Shown piece after piece: positions 1 to 6,611 of a DNA stretch of 9,980 bases; positions within the stretch are counted from its first letter, which is position 1, and each line of letters starts with the position of its first letter. This stretch comes from an uncultured Terriglobus sp. (lineage in GTDB: Bacteria > Acidobacteriota > Terriglobia > Terriglobales > Acidobacteriaceae): NCBI GenBank assembly GCA_937871605.1, contig CALMRM010000097.1, positions 840-10,819 on the forward strand. The letters run 5' to 3'. A program made the translations under genes and the position numbers. The notes beneath the pieces were generated by a model. The model worked only from the letters and a program-made list of their open reading frames with translations, did no database searches and was not told where the DNA came from.

Positions 1-708
1 CACGTCCAGCAGCATGGCCATGCCCGAGCCCTTCCACAATCCGGTGGGCAAGATGCGCTGCGATTGCTCGATGGGGCCGGGCTCGTCGGTCAGCACACCG
101 TCATCGGTAAAACCCCCGGGATACGGCAGGCGCTCACCCTTCAGACGCGTGGTCTGCAGCTTGCCATAGGCGTACTGCGACATGGCCATGTCCAGCACCA
201 CCGGCCCGCCTGGCCGAGGCACTGCCATCACAAACGGGTTGTTCCCGACCCGCGGTTGGCGCGCACCCCACGGCGGCATACAGCTCTCCGTGTTGGTCCA
301 CGCGATCAGGATGAAACCCTTCTGCGCCGCGCGCCAGCCATAGCTGCCGCCACGCATCCAGTGGTTCGTGTTGCGCAGGCCAAGCAGCGCAATGCCGTGC
401 TCCGCAGCCATCTCCATCGCGCAGTCCGTCGCCCACAGCGCGTTTAGCACACCCGGCGCGCGCTGCCCGTCGTACACGCGCAAGGCCCCAAATTCACGCA
501 CCAGTTCGGGTGTAGCACGGAGGTTGATCCAGCCCTCGCGGATGAACTGCACAAAGCGTGGCACACGGTTCAGCCCGTGCGAGTTGACGCCGTCCAGCGT
601 CGATTCCGCATGGACCCGCGCACAAGTTGCAGCGTCAGCAGGCTGCATGCCCGCGCGTTCCAACGCCTGCTGTATTGTTTGTTGCAATACTTCGAAGCTG
701 ACGCGCAC
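1..708 (-). CDS. dlgD: 2,3-diketo-L-gulonate reductase / 3-dehydro-L-gulonate 2-dehydrogenase (partial, C-terminus missing)
   Basis: NAD(P)H-dependent oxidoreductase of the Ldh2 (malate/L-lactate dehydrogenase-like) family, close to E. coli YiaK/DlgD. That enzyme reduces 2,3-diketo-L-gulonate to 3-keto-L-gulonate in the cytoplasm during ascorbate and related sugar-acid breakdown. The 236 visible codons align from residue 1 with my memory of DlgD. Visible blocks are SHG with the catalytic His at residue 44, the NHWMRGGSYGW block near residue 116, MPPWGARQ near 150, and ILPTGLWKGSGM near the window edge. About 95 C-terminal residues should lie beyond position 1. The start is GTG at 708, preceded by AAAGGAG at 714-720 with a five-base spacer. 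An ORF of about 100 aa in another frame over the same DNA is a shadow. The upstream neighbour is hemL, separated by an inverted repeat, so a shared transcript is uncertain. Family is certain; exact substrate is inferred from similarity. Confidence 0.88.
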   Translation of the reverse strand, partial: MRVSFEVLQQTIQQALERAGMQPADAATCARVHAESTLDGVNSHGLNRVPRFVQFIREGWINLRATPELVREFGALRVYDGQRAPGVLNALWATDCAMEMAAEHGIALLGLRNTNHWMRGGSYGWRAAQKGFILIAWTNTESCMPPWGARQPRVGNNPFVMAVPRPGGPVVLDMAMSQYAYGKLQTTRLKGERLPYPGGFTDDGVLTDEPGPIEQSQRILPTGLWKGSGMAMLLDV

Positions 709-713
709 GATGG

Positions 714-720
714 CTCCTTT
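714..720 (-). promoter_or_regulatory. ribosome binding site of dlgD
   Basis: The minus strand reads AAAGGAG here, five bases before the GTG at 708. It decides the GTG start for this gene. Confidence 0.7.
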
Positions 721-770
721 ACACACGCTGCACGTTCCTGAAGGCACGTGTAGCGCAACGTCTCTAGTGT

Positions 771-883
771 GTCATCCCGACCGGAGCGCAGCGTAGTGGA
801 GGGAGCTGCTTTCTGCACGGAGCAGCAGTGTGGCCCGTAAGAAAGCAGGTCCTTCGACTACGCTGCGCTGCGCTCAGGATGAC
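771..883. repeat. Imperfect inverted repeat, 44-bp arms (Acidobacteriota-type intergenic palindrome)
   Basis: The left arm (771-814) and right arm (840-883) are reverse complements at 38 of 44 positions by my hand alignment. They flank a 25-base middle (815-839). The core GAGCGCAGCGTAGT-like block and the GTCATCC ends resemble an intergenic element I recall as common in Terriglobales genomes, where its spurious translations contain strings such as LRMT. It lies in the 187-base gap between hemL (stop at 896) and dlgD (start at 708). A transcript from hemL would fold it into a long hairpin that could end or stabilise the message. There is no T-run typical of a simple intrinsic terminator. ORFs predicted across it are not genes. 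Confidence 0.85.
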
Positions 884-895
884 GGGACATAGAAG

Positions 896-2197
896 CTATG
901 CCGACATGGATGCAAAGACCTCTTCCGCCGCACTTACCGTTGCGGCGATCTCCACCTCGCCGTGCGCCGCCGACACAAACGCCGCCTCATACTGCGAGGG
1001 CGGTAGCCACACGCCGCGCTCCAACATGCCGCGATGGAACGCTGCAAATCGTGCCGTGTCGCTGCGTGCGGCGTCCTCGAAGTTGCGCACCGGCCCCCTC
1101 TGGAAGAACCACGTCACCATGCTGCCCTCGCGAGTTGGATACACCGGCACACCAGCCCTCTCCGCCGCACCGGCAACGCCCTCGGCGATGCGCCGCGTCG
1201 TCTCGCCCAGCTGCTCGTAAAACTCCGCACCACCGGCTAGCAGGCGAGACACCACCGCAATACCCGCAGCCATGGCGAGCGGATTGCCGCTCAGCGTGCC
1301 CGCCTGGTACACTGGGCCTAGCGGCGCCAGCATGTTCATGATCTCCGCGCGGCCACCGAACGCACCCACGGGCAGGCCGCCGCCGATGATTTTGCCCAGC
1401 GTCGTCATATCCGGCACGATGCCGTACAAGCCCTGTGCCCCGCCCAGTGCCACGCGAAAGCCGGTCATCACCTCGTCGAAAATCAGCAAGGCACCCTCGC
1501 GCGTGCAGATGTCGCGCAGGCCTTGCAGGTAGCCCGGCTCCGGCAGGATGGTCCCAGCATTGCCGACAACGGCCTCCAGGATGACGCATGCCACCTCACC
1601 CGGGTGCCGCAAAAACACCTGCTCTACCTCGCACAGATCGTTGTAGCGGATGGCCGTGGTGAACTGCGTCGTCTCCAGCGGAATGCCCGCCGAGCCCGGA
1701 ATGCCTAGCGTAGCCACGCCGCTGCCCGCCTTCACCAGCAGCGCGTCGGAGTGGCCGTGGTAGCAGCCCTCAAACTTCAGGATGCGGTTGCGCCCCGTGA
1801 ACGCGCGCGCCACGCGGATGGCGCTCATCACCGCCTCCGTACCCGACGAGACAAAGCGCAGCCGTTCCATCGAAGGCACCGCCTGCTGTATGAGCGATGC
1901 CAGCTCCGCTTCCGCCGCCGTGGACGCGCCAAAGCTGGTGCTGCGCCCCGCCGCCTCGCGCACCGCCTCCACCACCGCACCCGCGGCATGGCCCAGGATC
2001 ATCGGCCCCCACGAGCCGAAGTAGTCGATGTACCGGTTGCCGTCCGCGTCGTACAGGTACGCGCCCTCAGCCCGCTCCACAAACGGCGGATCGCCGCCCA
2101 CCGAACGAAACGCACGCACCGGCGAATCCACGCCACCAGGAATCAACTGCTCCGCACGCCGCTGCAGTGCGCGCGACCGCTCCAACACAAGGCTCAT
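896..2197 (-). CDS. hemL: glutamate-1-semialdehyde 2,1-aminomutase
   Basis: PLP-dependent class III aminotransferase that converts glutamate-1-semialdehyde to 5-aminolevulinate, the last step of the C5 route to tetrapyrroles; cytoplasmic. The 433 aa match the family's usual length. The N-terminal block IPGGVDSPVRAF (residues 19-30) is the HemL signature. PLP-phosphate contacts are suggested by SSGTEA (117-122), and Asp241 in FDEVMTGFR is the pyridine-nitrogen partner. The Schiff-base lysine is Lys269 in TLGKIIGGGLPVGAFGG. GTLSGNPLAMAAG follows as expected. The start is ATG at 2197; no strong Shine-Dalgarno is visible before it, but the N-terminus fits homologues. The gene lies 58 bases after the PEP-CTERM gene on the same strand, with no clear terminator between. 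I would not infer a functional link from that. Confidence 0.97.
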   Translation of the reverse strand: MSLVLERSRALQRRAEQLIPGGVDSPVRAFRSVGGDPPFVERAEGAYLYDADGNRYIDYFGSWGPMILGHAAGAVVEAVREAAGRSTSFGASTAAEAELASLIQQAVPSMERLRFVSSGTEAVMSAIRVARAFTGRNRILKFEGCYHGHSDALLVKAGSGVATLGIPGSAGIPLETTQFTTAIRYNDLCEVEQVFLRHPGEVACVILEAVVGNAGTILPEPGYLQGLRDICTREGALLIFDEVMTGFRVALGGAQGLYGIVPDMTTLGKIIGGGLPVGAFGGRAEIMNMLAPLGPVYQAGTLSGNPLAMAAGIAVVSRLLAGGAEFYEQLGETTRRIAEGVAGAAERAGVPVYPTREGSMVTWFFQRGPVRNFEDAARSDTARFAAFHRGMLERGVWLPPSQYEAAFVSAAHGEVEIAATVSAAEEVFASMSA

Positions 2198-2255
2198 GGT
2201 TCAAGTATAGGTTTTGTGCTGCGGGTGTTCCGCATGTGCCCGTGTGGCGGCTCCG

Positions 2256-2837
2256 CTAAGTCAATTTCCGGCGAACCGCACCACACATACCAATAAGTCC
2301 AGTACCTAACAGCAATAAGCTCGACGGTTCCGGTGCGGGTGAAACAGCTGAGATGTTGACACTCGAGACGTTTGCCAGCGCACCGCCGTACGAAGAGTAA
2401 CCGTCGACTGTCCTGAACATGCCTGTGGATAGCGCGGGAGCAGTGACCGGTCCGCTGTAGTACTTGGACCGAGTGTCGATGTCGATGCTCAGGTAGTTGT
2501 CAGGAGTGGATGGGCAGGTGGGTGCCAGACAGATGGTCAGGTTGTACTGACGCAGAAACACTAGCTGAACCGCAGTCGCGATCACGGAGCCGTTCAGCGT
2601 GTACGTTGGCGACGCCGGCGTAAAGCTAAAGCCGCCGCCTCCATCAGTGCCGATGTTGGTTGGGTTTGAATCGATCAGAAAACTGTATGTGAACGCCCCG
2701 CCAGGCGCGGAATAATTCGTCGTGGGAGCGATGCTGCTGTAAGTACCGCCAACCGACACCTGTAGGCTGGAGGCCTGTACAGAGAGGGAGAAGGCAAAGC
2801 ACAACAAGGCGAAGCACAGGAGCGTGCGCAATCTCAA
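2256..2837 (-). CDS. PEP-CTERM sorting domain-containing secreted protein
   Basis: Small exported protein of unknown function, predicted to be processed by an exosortase. From a TTG start at 2837 it is 193 aa: MRLR, then a hydrophobic signal peptide (LLCFALLCFAF) ending near VQASS. A Ser/Thr/Gly/Tyr-rich, probably beta-rich body follows. The C-terminal tripartite tag is PAPEPSS, a hydrophobic stretch (LLLLGTGLIGM) and a basic end (RRK). The frame stays open to a GTG at 2882 (208 aa), but that start lacks a Shine-Dalgarno and would put 15 extra residues before the signal peptide. AAAGGA at 2848-2853 favours the TTG, with a somewhat long 10-base spacer. The body matches nothing I can name. It is divergent from the photolyase-like gene. 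PEP-CTERM proteins are widespread in Terriglobales and are linked to surface or exopolysaccharide material. Confidence 0.85.
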   Translation of the reverse strand: MRLRTLLCFALLCFAFSLSVQASSLQVSVGGTYSSIAPTTNYSAPGGAFTYSFLIDSNPTNIGTDGGGGFSFTPASPTYTLNGSVIATAVQLVFLRQYNLTICLAPTCPSTPDNYLSIDIDTRSKYYSGPVTAPALSTGMFRTVDGYSSYGGALANVSSVNISAVSPAPEPSSLLLLGTGLIGMCGAVRRKLT

Positions 2838-2868
2838 GGTGTATAGATCCTTTGTGGAAGTGCCTTTT

Positions 2869-2898
2869 ACTGTAACCCGCACTCGTTCAGTAGAACAA
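2869..2898 (-). promoter_or_regulatory. candidate sigma70-like promoter for the PEP-CTERM gene
   Basis: On the minus strand TTGTTC (2893-2898) and TACAGT (2869-2874) are separated by 18 bases. Transcription would begin near 2862, downstream of the GTG at 2882 and upstream of the TTG at 2837, which agrees with the shorter start. This is a consensus match by eye only. Confidence 0.3.
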
Positions 2899-2938
2899 GA
2901 TCGTTACGTGCCTTCGGTACAGTCCCGAAAAGTTTTTT

Positions 2939-2963
2939 GTCACGTGACCGCATGAACATGCGG
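2939..2963. promoter_or_regulatory. two abutting palindromes, possible operator at the photolyase-like gene
   Basis: GTCACGTGAC (2939-2948) is a perfect 10-base palindrome. It is directly followed by CCGCATGAACATGCGG (2948-2963), with perfect 7-base arms around AA. The octamer CACGTGAC recurs at 3018-3025. They lie in the short region between the divergent PEP-CTERM and photolyase-like genes. If translation starts at the GTG at 3021, all of 2939-2963 is upstream regulatory DNA. If it starts at the ATG at 2952, the second palindrome overlaps the start codon. The regulator is unknown. Confidence 0.35.
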
Positions 2964-4337
2964 GCTGAAGACCAGCGTGTTGCGCAACGTGGCCTCCTCC
3001 GCGCTGCATCTCTACAGCACGTGACGAATAAGAACCTGCACCAGACGGACCGTGCCAACCTCTCCGTAGCCCTGCGCGCCCTGCTGTTCTATTTGAAGGA
3101 TGATACCGCCGTCAGCCCGACGCTTGGCGGCCGCAAAGCCGCACTCGAGACACTCGCGAACATCAAGCCAGAGGCCTACGAGCGCAGCCGCAACTACCTC
3201 TCAGGCGACATCACCCGCCTGTCCGCCTACCTGCGCCACGGCGTGCTCACCCTGGCAGAGGTGCGCGATTACGCTCTGCAGCAGGTCGCCGATCCAGCCC
3301 GCGCAGGCAAGCTGGTCAATGAGTTTGCCTGGCGAGACTACTGGCAACGCCTCTACGTGGAACTGGGTGAAGGCATCTGGCAAGACCGCGAGCCGTATAA
3401 GACCGGCTTCACCGCCAAGAACTACGCGGAAACACTGCCCGAGGACATCGCCACCGGCACTACCACGCTCACCTGCATGGACAGCTTCAGCGCCGACCTC
3501 TGCGCGACCGGCTACCTGCACAACCACGGCCGCCTGTGGTTCGCTTCGTACATCGTGCACTGGCGCCGCACGCGCTGGCAGGTAGGCGCACGCTGGTTCC
3601 TCCAGCACCTGATCGACGGCGACCCCGCCAGCAACAACCTGTCATGGCAGTGGGTCGCGTCCACCTTCTCAAGCCAGCCCTATATCTTCAACCGCGAAAA
3701 CCTGCAGCGCTACACAGACGACACATACTGCAGCCGCTGCCCGCACGCCACCGCGGGCACTTGCCCCTTCGACCGGGACTACGAGAGCCTGGAGCAAACC
3801 CTGTTTCCGCAATTGCACCGGCGCGCAGACAGTAACACCGCACCCACACCGCCCGCGCCCTACGCGGAGCCTGCAGTGCGCGACGGGAAGCCCACCGCAC
3901 AGGGCAAGGCGCTGCTGTGGCACCACACCGACAGCCTCAACCCCGCCGCGCCGCAGGTGCTGGCACACGGCGACGCACCTGCGGTCTTTGTGTGGGACAC
4001 CGGCTGGCTCATCCCCAACCGCATTTCGCTCAAGCGGGTGCAGTTCATCGCGGAGTGTCTCGCAGAGATGCCCGGCATCATCGACCTGCGCGTTGGCGAA
4101 CCTGCCGACCAACTCCTAGCCGCCGCACACGCCTCCGGATCCGACTACATCCTGGCCCAGCGAACCCCAGACCCGCGCCTGAATGCCGCCGCCGACCAGG
4201 TCAGCCGGACAGTCCCGGTCGTCTGGGTTGACCCGCCGCCCTTTGTCGAAAGCAATCGCGGCTTCGACCTGAAGCGCTTCTCTCGCTACTGGAAGCGCGC
4301 CCAGTTCGCAGCCATGCAGCTCACCCGGCACGCATAG
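2952..4337 (+). CDS. photolyase/cryptochrome-family flavoprotein with reversed domain order and four FeS-type cysteines
   Basis: Probable light-dependent DNA repair or photoreceptor flavoprotein; 461 aa from the ATG at 2952. Residues about 30-250 are the helical FAD-binding domain. RLSAYLRHG, NEFAWRDYW and LIDGDPASNNLSWQW match E. coli PhrB around its Asp372/Asp374/Asn378/Trp382/Trp384 (here Asp222, Asp224, Asn228, Trp232, Trp234); Trp209 matches Trp359. The outermost triad Trp306 has no obvious equivalent. Cys175, Cys260, Cys263 and Cys271 are spaced like the 4Fe-4S ligands of FeS-type bacterial photolyases. After a Pro/Ala-rich linker (about 288-315), residues about 319-435 resemble the alpha/beta photolyase domain normally found first (VFVWDTGWL, LRVGEPADQLLAAA). 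The start is unsettled: TTG 2937, ATG 2952 or 2958, or GTG 3021. The FAD-domain homology begins soon after 3021, and no candidate has a clear Shine-Dalgarno. DNA repair activity is inference. Confidence 0.88.
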   Translation: MNMRAEDQRVAQRGLLRAASLQHVTNKNLHQTDRANLSVALRALLFYLKDDTAVSPTLGGRKAALETLANIKPEAYERSRNYLSGDITRLSAYLRHGVLTLAEVRDYALQQVADPARAGKLVNEFAWRDYWQRLYVELGEGIWQDREPYKTGFTAKNYAETLPEDIATGTTTLTCMDSFSADLCATGYLHNHGRLWFASYIVHWRRTRWQVGARWFLQHLIDGDPASNNLSWQWVASTFSSQPYIFNRENLQRYTDDTYCSRCPHATAGTCPFDRDYESLEQTLFPQLHRRADSNTAPTPPAPYAEPAVRDGKPTAQGKALLWHHTDSLNPAAPQVLAHGDAPAVFVWDTGWLIPNRISLKRVQFIAECLAEMPGIIDLRVGEPADQLLAAAHASGSDYILAQRTPDPRLNAAADQVSRTVPVVWVDPPPFVESNRGFDLKRFSRYWKRAQFAAMQLTRHA

Positions 4338-4347
4338 GGAAATAACG

Positions 4348-4368
4348 AGAGAGTGGTAACACTGCTCT
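4348..4368 (+). terminator. hairpin with GTAA tetraloop after the photolyase-like gene (possible terminator)
   Basis: Eight paired positions (AGAGAGTG with CACT-G-CTCT, one bulged G at 4364) enclose a GTAA loop, a GNRA-type tetraloop. It starts ten bases after the TAG at 4335-4337. No T-run follows, so it may protect the 3' end rather than terminate on its own. Confidence 0.4.
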
Positions 4369-4458
4369 TCCTAACAGCGGTAACTGGCACCTGCGACAGG
4401 AATTTTCTGCTCAACGGCCTCTAACACATAGTTCAGGTCGAATGATGCACGTTACCAT

Positions 4459-4665
4459 TCACGCCCACAGTGCTGGGGAAAGAGTCTGGCGGGATGCGCT
4501 TGGCAGCACGAAGCCTATGGCGTCGAGATCTGCCTGGAACACAGCGGCGTCCAGGACCTCTTTCAAACCGACCGTACAAGAACTGCCATCGGAGAAGCCC
4601 AGGAAGATTTGCCCCAGCCTTGTATTTGCTGCGTATACCACCGATACCGCGCTCGTAATTGGCAT
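4459..4665 (-). CDS. small hypothetical ORF, possibly a DUF2442-like remnant
   Basis: A 68-aa minus-strand frame from ATG 4665 to TGA 4459. The stretch FLGFSDGSSCTVGLKEVL followed by VFQADLDAIGF has the pattern of DUF2442 N-terminal halves: a beta strand, then DG, then a hydrophobic/Asp strand, then L..AVF..L....F. DUF2442 proteins are usually about 80 aa and end with a V.WPNG.D motif, which is absent here. A different frame just downstream reads TVGVNGNVHHS, a faint echo of that motif, so a frameshifted relic is possible. No good ribosome binding site precedes the ATG. It may equally be a chance ORF in an otherwise gene-poor interval. Confidence 0.25.
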   Translation of the reverse strand: MPITSAVSVVYAANTRLGQIFLGFSDGSSCTVGLKEVLDAAVFQADLDAIGFVLPSASRQTLSPALWA

Positions 4666-4878
4666 ATGAGGTTCTCGAATGCTCAGTGTTCTATCGAAAA
4701 TACTGTTGACCCCAGTAAAAGTAACCTCGGGAAATTACCTGCGACGAGGTGCAGGCGCGCGATGCGCCGTGGCGTTTTGACTCGCGCTGGCGACACCTGT
4801 GGAGCATCGGTGTGCTGTGTCATCGGGCCGCAACCGCCCCCTGCTATTCTGAACACCTTGCAGAACAGCACAGAACCC

Positions 4879-4884
4879 GAGGAG
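4879..4884 (+). promoter_or_regulatory. ribosome binding site of purM
   Basis: GAGGAG lies six bases before the GTG at 4891. It supports that start over the upstream ATG at 4609. Confidence 0.65.
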
Positions 4885-4890
4885 CAGCAC

Positions 4891-5970
4891 GTGAACGTTC
4901 GCGCCGCCCATGACGCCATTGCCGCAGTAAAAAGTGAAAGCCGGCCCGCTACCTATGCCGACGCGGGCGTCGACATCTCCGAGGGCGAACGCACCAAGCA
5001 GCGCATCAAAATGCTGGCGCGTAAAACCTTCAACAAGGGCGTACTCAGCGAGATTGGCGGCTTTGGCGGCCTGTTCGGACTGGACCTGGCAAAGTATCCT
5101 GACCCCGTGCTGGTGTCGTCAGCCGATGGCGTGGGCACCAAGCTCAAGGTCGCCTTTGAACTTGGCATGCACCACACCGTGGGCTGCGACCTGGTCAATC
5201 ATTGCGTTAACGACATTGCCGTACAGGGTGCCACGCCGCTCTTTTTTCTGGATTACCTTGCCAGCGGTAAGCTGACAGGCGGTGTGCTGGAAAAGGTGGT
5301 CGAAGGCCTGTCAGAGGCGTGCAAAGCCAATGGTTGCGCGCTCATTGGCGGCGAGACCGCGCAGATGCCGGGCTTTTACGCTGACGGCGAGTACGACCTG
5401 GCAGGTTTCATCGTGGGCGTTGTCAACCGCGACGCGATCATTACCGGCGACACAATTGAGGCGGGTGATGTGCTCATCGGCCTGCCCTCGAATGGCCTGC
5501 ATACAAACGGCTACTCGCTGGCCCGCAAGCTGCTGTTCGAAACGGCAAAGTACGGCCCGGACCAATACGTGAACGAGCTAAAGGACAAGACCGGACCGGC
5601 GCTGATGCGGCAGCATCGCAGTTACCTTTCCACCGTTAAGAAGCTTACTCAGGCGGGCGTGGTCAGTGGCCTGGCGCACATCACCGGCGGGGGCATCACA
5701 GACAACCTGCCGCGTATCCTGCCCAAAGGGCTGTGTGCGCAGGTTGACCTGAGCACGTGGGACGTGCCGCCTATCTTCCAGCACCTGCAGCAACTGGGGT
5801 CCGTGGCACAGGACGAGATGCTGCGCACGTTCAACATGGGCATCGGCATGATCGTGGTGGTACCGGCCGAGCAGGCCAAAAAGGCCAAGGCCGTTCTGAA
5901 CCGCGCCAACGAGCGGCACTTCCTGATCGGCCGCATTGCACGCGGGGAACGCCGCGTCACGTACGCATGA
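4891..5970 (+). CDS. purM: phosphoribosylformylglycinamidine cyclo-ligase (AIR synthetase)
   Basis: ATP-dependent ring closure of FGAM to 5-aminoimidazole ribonucleotide, the fifth step of purine synthesis; cytoplasmic, normally a homodimer. The 359 aa from GTG 4891 fit the family (about 340-360). Visible PurM blocks are YADAGVDI (residues 22-29), SSADGVGTKLKVAFE (76-90), the metal/ATP-associated GGETAQMPGFY (153-163), GLPSNGLHTNGYSLAR (197-212), HITGGGITDNLPRILP (263-278) and MLRTFNMGIGM (310-320). GAGGAG six bases upstream supports the GTG start. The open frame upstream to 4609 has no PurM similarity. The stop TGA (5968-5970) overlaps the ATG of purN, so the two are almost certainly co-transcribed and translationally coupled. 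No PurR-type operator was recognised in the leader. Confidence 0.97.
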   Translation: MNVRAAHDAIAAVKSESRPATYADAGVDISEGERTKQRIKMLARKTFNKGVLSEIGGFGGLFGLDLAKYPDPVLVSSADGVGTKLKVAFELGMHHTVGCDLVNHCVNDIAVQGATPLFFLDYLASGKLTGGVLEKVVEGLSEACKANGCALIGGETAQMPGFYADGEYDLAGFIVGVVNRDAIITGDTIEAGDVLIGLPSNGLHTNGYSLARKLLFETAKYGPDQYVNELKDKTGPALMRQHRSYLSTVKKLTQAGVVSGLAHITGGGITDNLPRILPKGLCAQVDLSTWDVPPIFQHLQQLGSVAQDEMLRTFNMGIGMIVVVPAEQAKKAKAVLNRANERHFLIGRIARGERRVTYA

Positions 5971-6611
5971 GCGAGGTCTCGGCACCGCGTGCGCCCGTCG
6001 CGCTCGGCATCCTGCTCTCCGGGCGCGGCTCTAACTTCATGGCGATTGCCGAGGCTATCCGCGCGGGACGGCTGCAAGGCTGCACCATCGCGGTGGTGCT
6101 CTCAAACGTGGCAGACGCGCCCGGTCTGCTGGCCGCGCAGGAGCTTGGCCTGTCCACCGTTACGCTGGTAAGCAAGGGCACACCCCGTGCTGAACACGAC
6201 CGAAACATGGTAGAGGCGTTACGGCGGCATGGCGTGGACCTTGTCGTGCTGGCCGGCTACATGCGCGTGCTCACAGCCGAGTTTCTACGCGCCTTTCCGG
6301 ACCGCGTCCTGAACATCCACCCCTCGCTGCTGCCCGCGTTCCCAGGCCTGCATGCACAGCGCCAGGCACTGGAGTATGGTGCCGCAGTGGCAGGCTGCAC
6401 CGTGCATTTCGTGGATGAGGCTGTGGACCACGGCGTCATCGTTCTTCAGCGGACGGTGCCGGTGGAGCCTATGGACACGGAAGAGACGCTGGCGGACCGC
6501 ATCCTCAATGTCGAACACCTGGCCTACCCCGAGGCGATTGCACGGGTGCTTAGCGGCGGGTACGCGGTGCGCGGCAGGCGGTACCTGCCAGCGGAGCCTC
6601 TCGCTTCCTGA
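5967..6611 (+). CDS. purN: phosphoribosylglycinamide formyltransferase (GART)
   Basis: Transfers the formyl group of 10-formyl-tetrahydrofolate to glycinamide ribonucleotide, the third step of purine synthesis. 214 aa, the usual size. The phosphate-binding loop is LLSGRGSNF (residues 16-24). The catalytic Asn-His-Asp set is Asn116 and His118 in NIHPSLLP and Asp154 in DEAVDHGVIVLQ, matching E. coli Asn106/His108/Asp144. The ATG at 5967 overlaps the purM TGA in ATGA; it is chosen over the longer open frame from 5757, whose extra residues are a shadow of purM. Its cofactor can be made by FolD, encoded convergently about 2.2 kb downstream. After the stop a 205-base convergent gap separates it from the protease gene; no strong plus-strand terminator is seen there. 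Confidence 0.97.
   Translation: MSEVSAPRAPVALGILLSGRGSNFMAIAEAIRAGRLQGCTIAVVLSNVADAPGLLAAQELGLSTVTLVSKGTPRAEHDRNMVEALRRHGVDLVVLAGYMRVLTAEFLRAFPDRVLNIHPSLLPAFPGLHAQRQALEYGAAVAGCTVHFVDEAVDHGVIVLQRTVPVEPMDTEETLADRILNVEHLAYPEAIARVLSGGYAVRGRRYLPAEPLAS

Larger units (their letters stand above)
4338..4890. other. intergenic region between the photolyase-like gene and purM
   Basis: These 553 bases hold a hairpin just after the photolyase stop (4348-4368), one weak minus-strand ORF (4459-4665), and the purM leader with its ribosome binding site (4879-4884). A small stem GGCGC/GCGCC (4754-4768) with a short T-run at 4775-4778 lies in the leader but is not convincing. The purM frame is open back to an ATG at 4609, but the residues before 4891 do not resemble PurM. 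I see no tRNA or recognisable riboswitch. Confidence 0.6.

Noticed and set aside
134..436. 100-aa minus-strand ORF
   Set aside because: It is a different frame of the same strand inside dlgD; the dlgD frame is clearly the homologous one.
828..1220. 130-aa plus-strand ORF containing LRCAALRMT
   Set aside because: It begins in the inverted repeat and continues antisense to hemL; a known style of spurious ORF.
1751..2296. 181-aa plus-strand ORF, Arg/His rich
   Set aside because: Antisense shadow of hemL in high-GC DNA, with low-complexity basic composition and no ribosome binding site.
4754..4778. Stem GGCGC/GCGCC followed by a short T-run in the purM leader, considered as an attenuator
   Set aside because: Five-pair stem with only four T's after an intervening gap; no matching riboswitch-like fold was seen.
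4609..4890. Upstream extension of the purM frame to an ATG
   Set aside because: 94 codons without PurM similarity; GTG 4891 has GAGGAG at the right distance and fits the family N-terminus.
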